Positions 32,191 to 32,271 of a DNA stretch of 32,271 bases are shown in pieces. The stretch comes from Bradyrhizobium oropedii (lineage in GTDB: Bacteria > Pseudomonadota > Alphaproteobacteria > Rhizobiales > Xanthobacteraceae), in the NCBI RefSeq assembly GCF_020889685.1, contig NZ_JACMYO010000093.1:1-32271 (forward strand), given 5' to 3'. Below the pieces are notes generated by a model, which saw nothing but the letters and a program-made list of their open reading frames with translations, ran no database searches and was not told the DNA's origin. Numbering within the stretch: position 1 is the stretch's first letter; each line of letters begins with the position of its first letter. The position numbers and the translations under genes were made by a program.

Positions 32191-32271
32191 CTCCATCCCA
32201 AAAGCTCGCGAGAACGATGTAAGCGGCAAGCTAAGGCCGTCAGGCGGCGTGGTTCCATGGCATAAGCGCTT

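Noticed and set aside
1..32271. CRISPR array, tRNA or rRNA gene
   Set aside because: No regularly spaced repeat array was found; the only short tandem repeats are the IS21 ends. No cloverleaf or rRNA-like stretch was recognised by eye.

Overview
The window reads as alphaproteobacterial accessory DNA, most probably from a Bradyrhizobium/Mesorhizobium-type member of the Rhizobiales. That placement is an inference. It rests on a moderately high but not extreme GC content by eye, rhizobium-like relatives of the decayed IS21, IS3, IS256 and IS630 transposases, and the mixture of catabolic operons with insertion-sequence debris typical of symbiosis islands and megaplasmids. No rRNA, tRNA, CRISPR array, nod box or nif-type promoter was recognised. 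Every intact gene lies on the minus strand.

Layout. Positions 1-2450 are debris: IS21 end repeats and a frameshifted istB, a small orphan reading-frame fragment, one probably intact RidA-family gene, a scrap of a phosphodiesterase gene whose full-length relative lies at 21079-22617, and an IS3 orfA remnant.

Positions 2455-15103 hold operon 1, read right to left: a TonB-dependent outer-membrane receptor, a scar of a tandem duplication (truncated exbB plus truncated receptor), exbB, exbD, tonB, a DUF1592-type haem protein, a DUF1552 protein with a Tat-like leader, a class II cytochrome c, a membrane cytochrome b561, a small exported protein, a cupredoxin, a large exported protein of unknown function and an exported esterase. 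Nearly every product has an export signal or membrane segments, so the operon looks like a dedicated envelope uptake and redox system. I know of no characterised pathway with this gene set.

Positions 15104-15840 contain a regulatory-looking block and an aspartate-aminotransferase remnant. Positions 15838-26978 hold operon 2, again right to left: ABC ATPase, two permeases, a solute-binding protein, an NPP/alkaline-phosphatase-like phosphodiesterase, a 70-residue Cys-ended small protein, an alpha/beta hydrolase, an aminotransferase, a gamma-glutamyltransferase-like enzyme and an M20 amidohydrolase. Several junctions are 4-bp stop/start overlaps, so this is one transcription unit. It probably imports a compound and dismantles it through phosphodiester, ester and amide bonds; the substrate is unknown.

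A 67-bp element, about three-quarters identical between its two copies, lies 80-110 bp upstream of the first gene of both operons and in the same orientation. This suggests shared control or a common origin of the two promoter regions. Positions 27155-29340 are mostly non-coding with an IS256 remnant, a perfect 18-bp palindrome and a hairpin. A large polytopic membrane protein (29345-31204) and a decayed IS630 transposase close the window.
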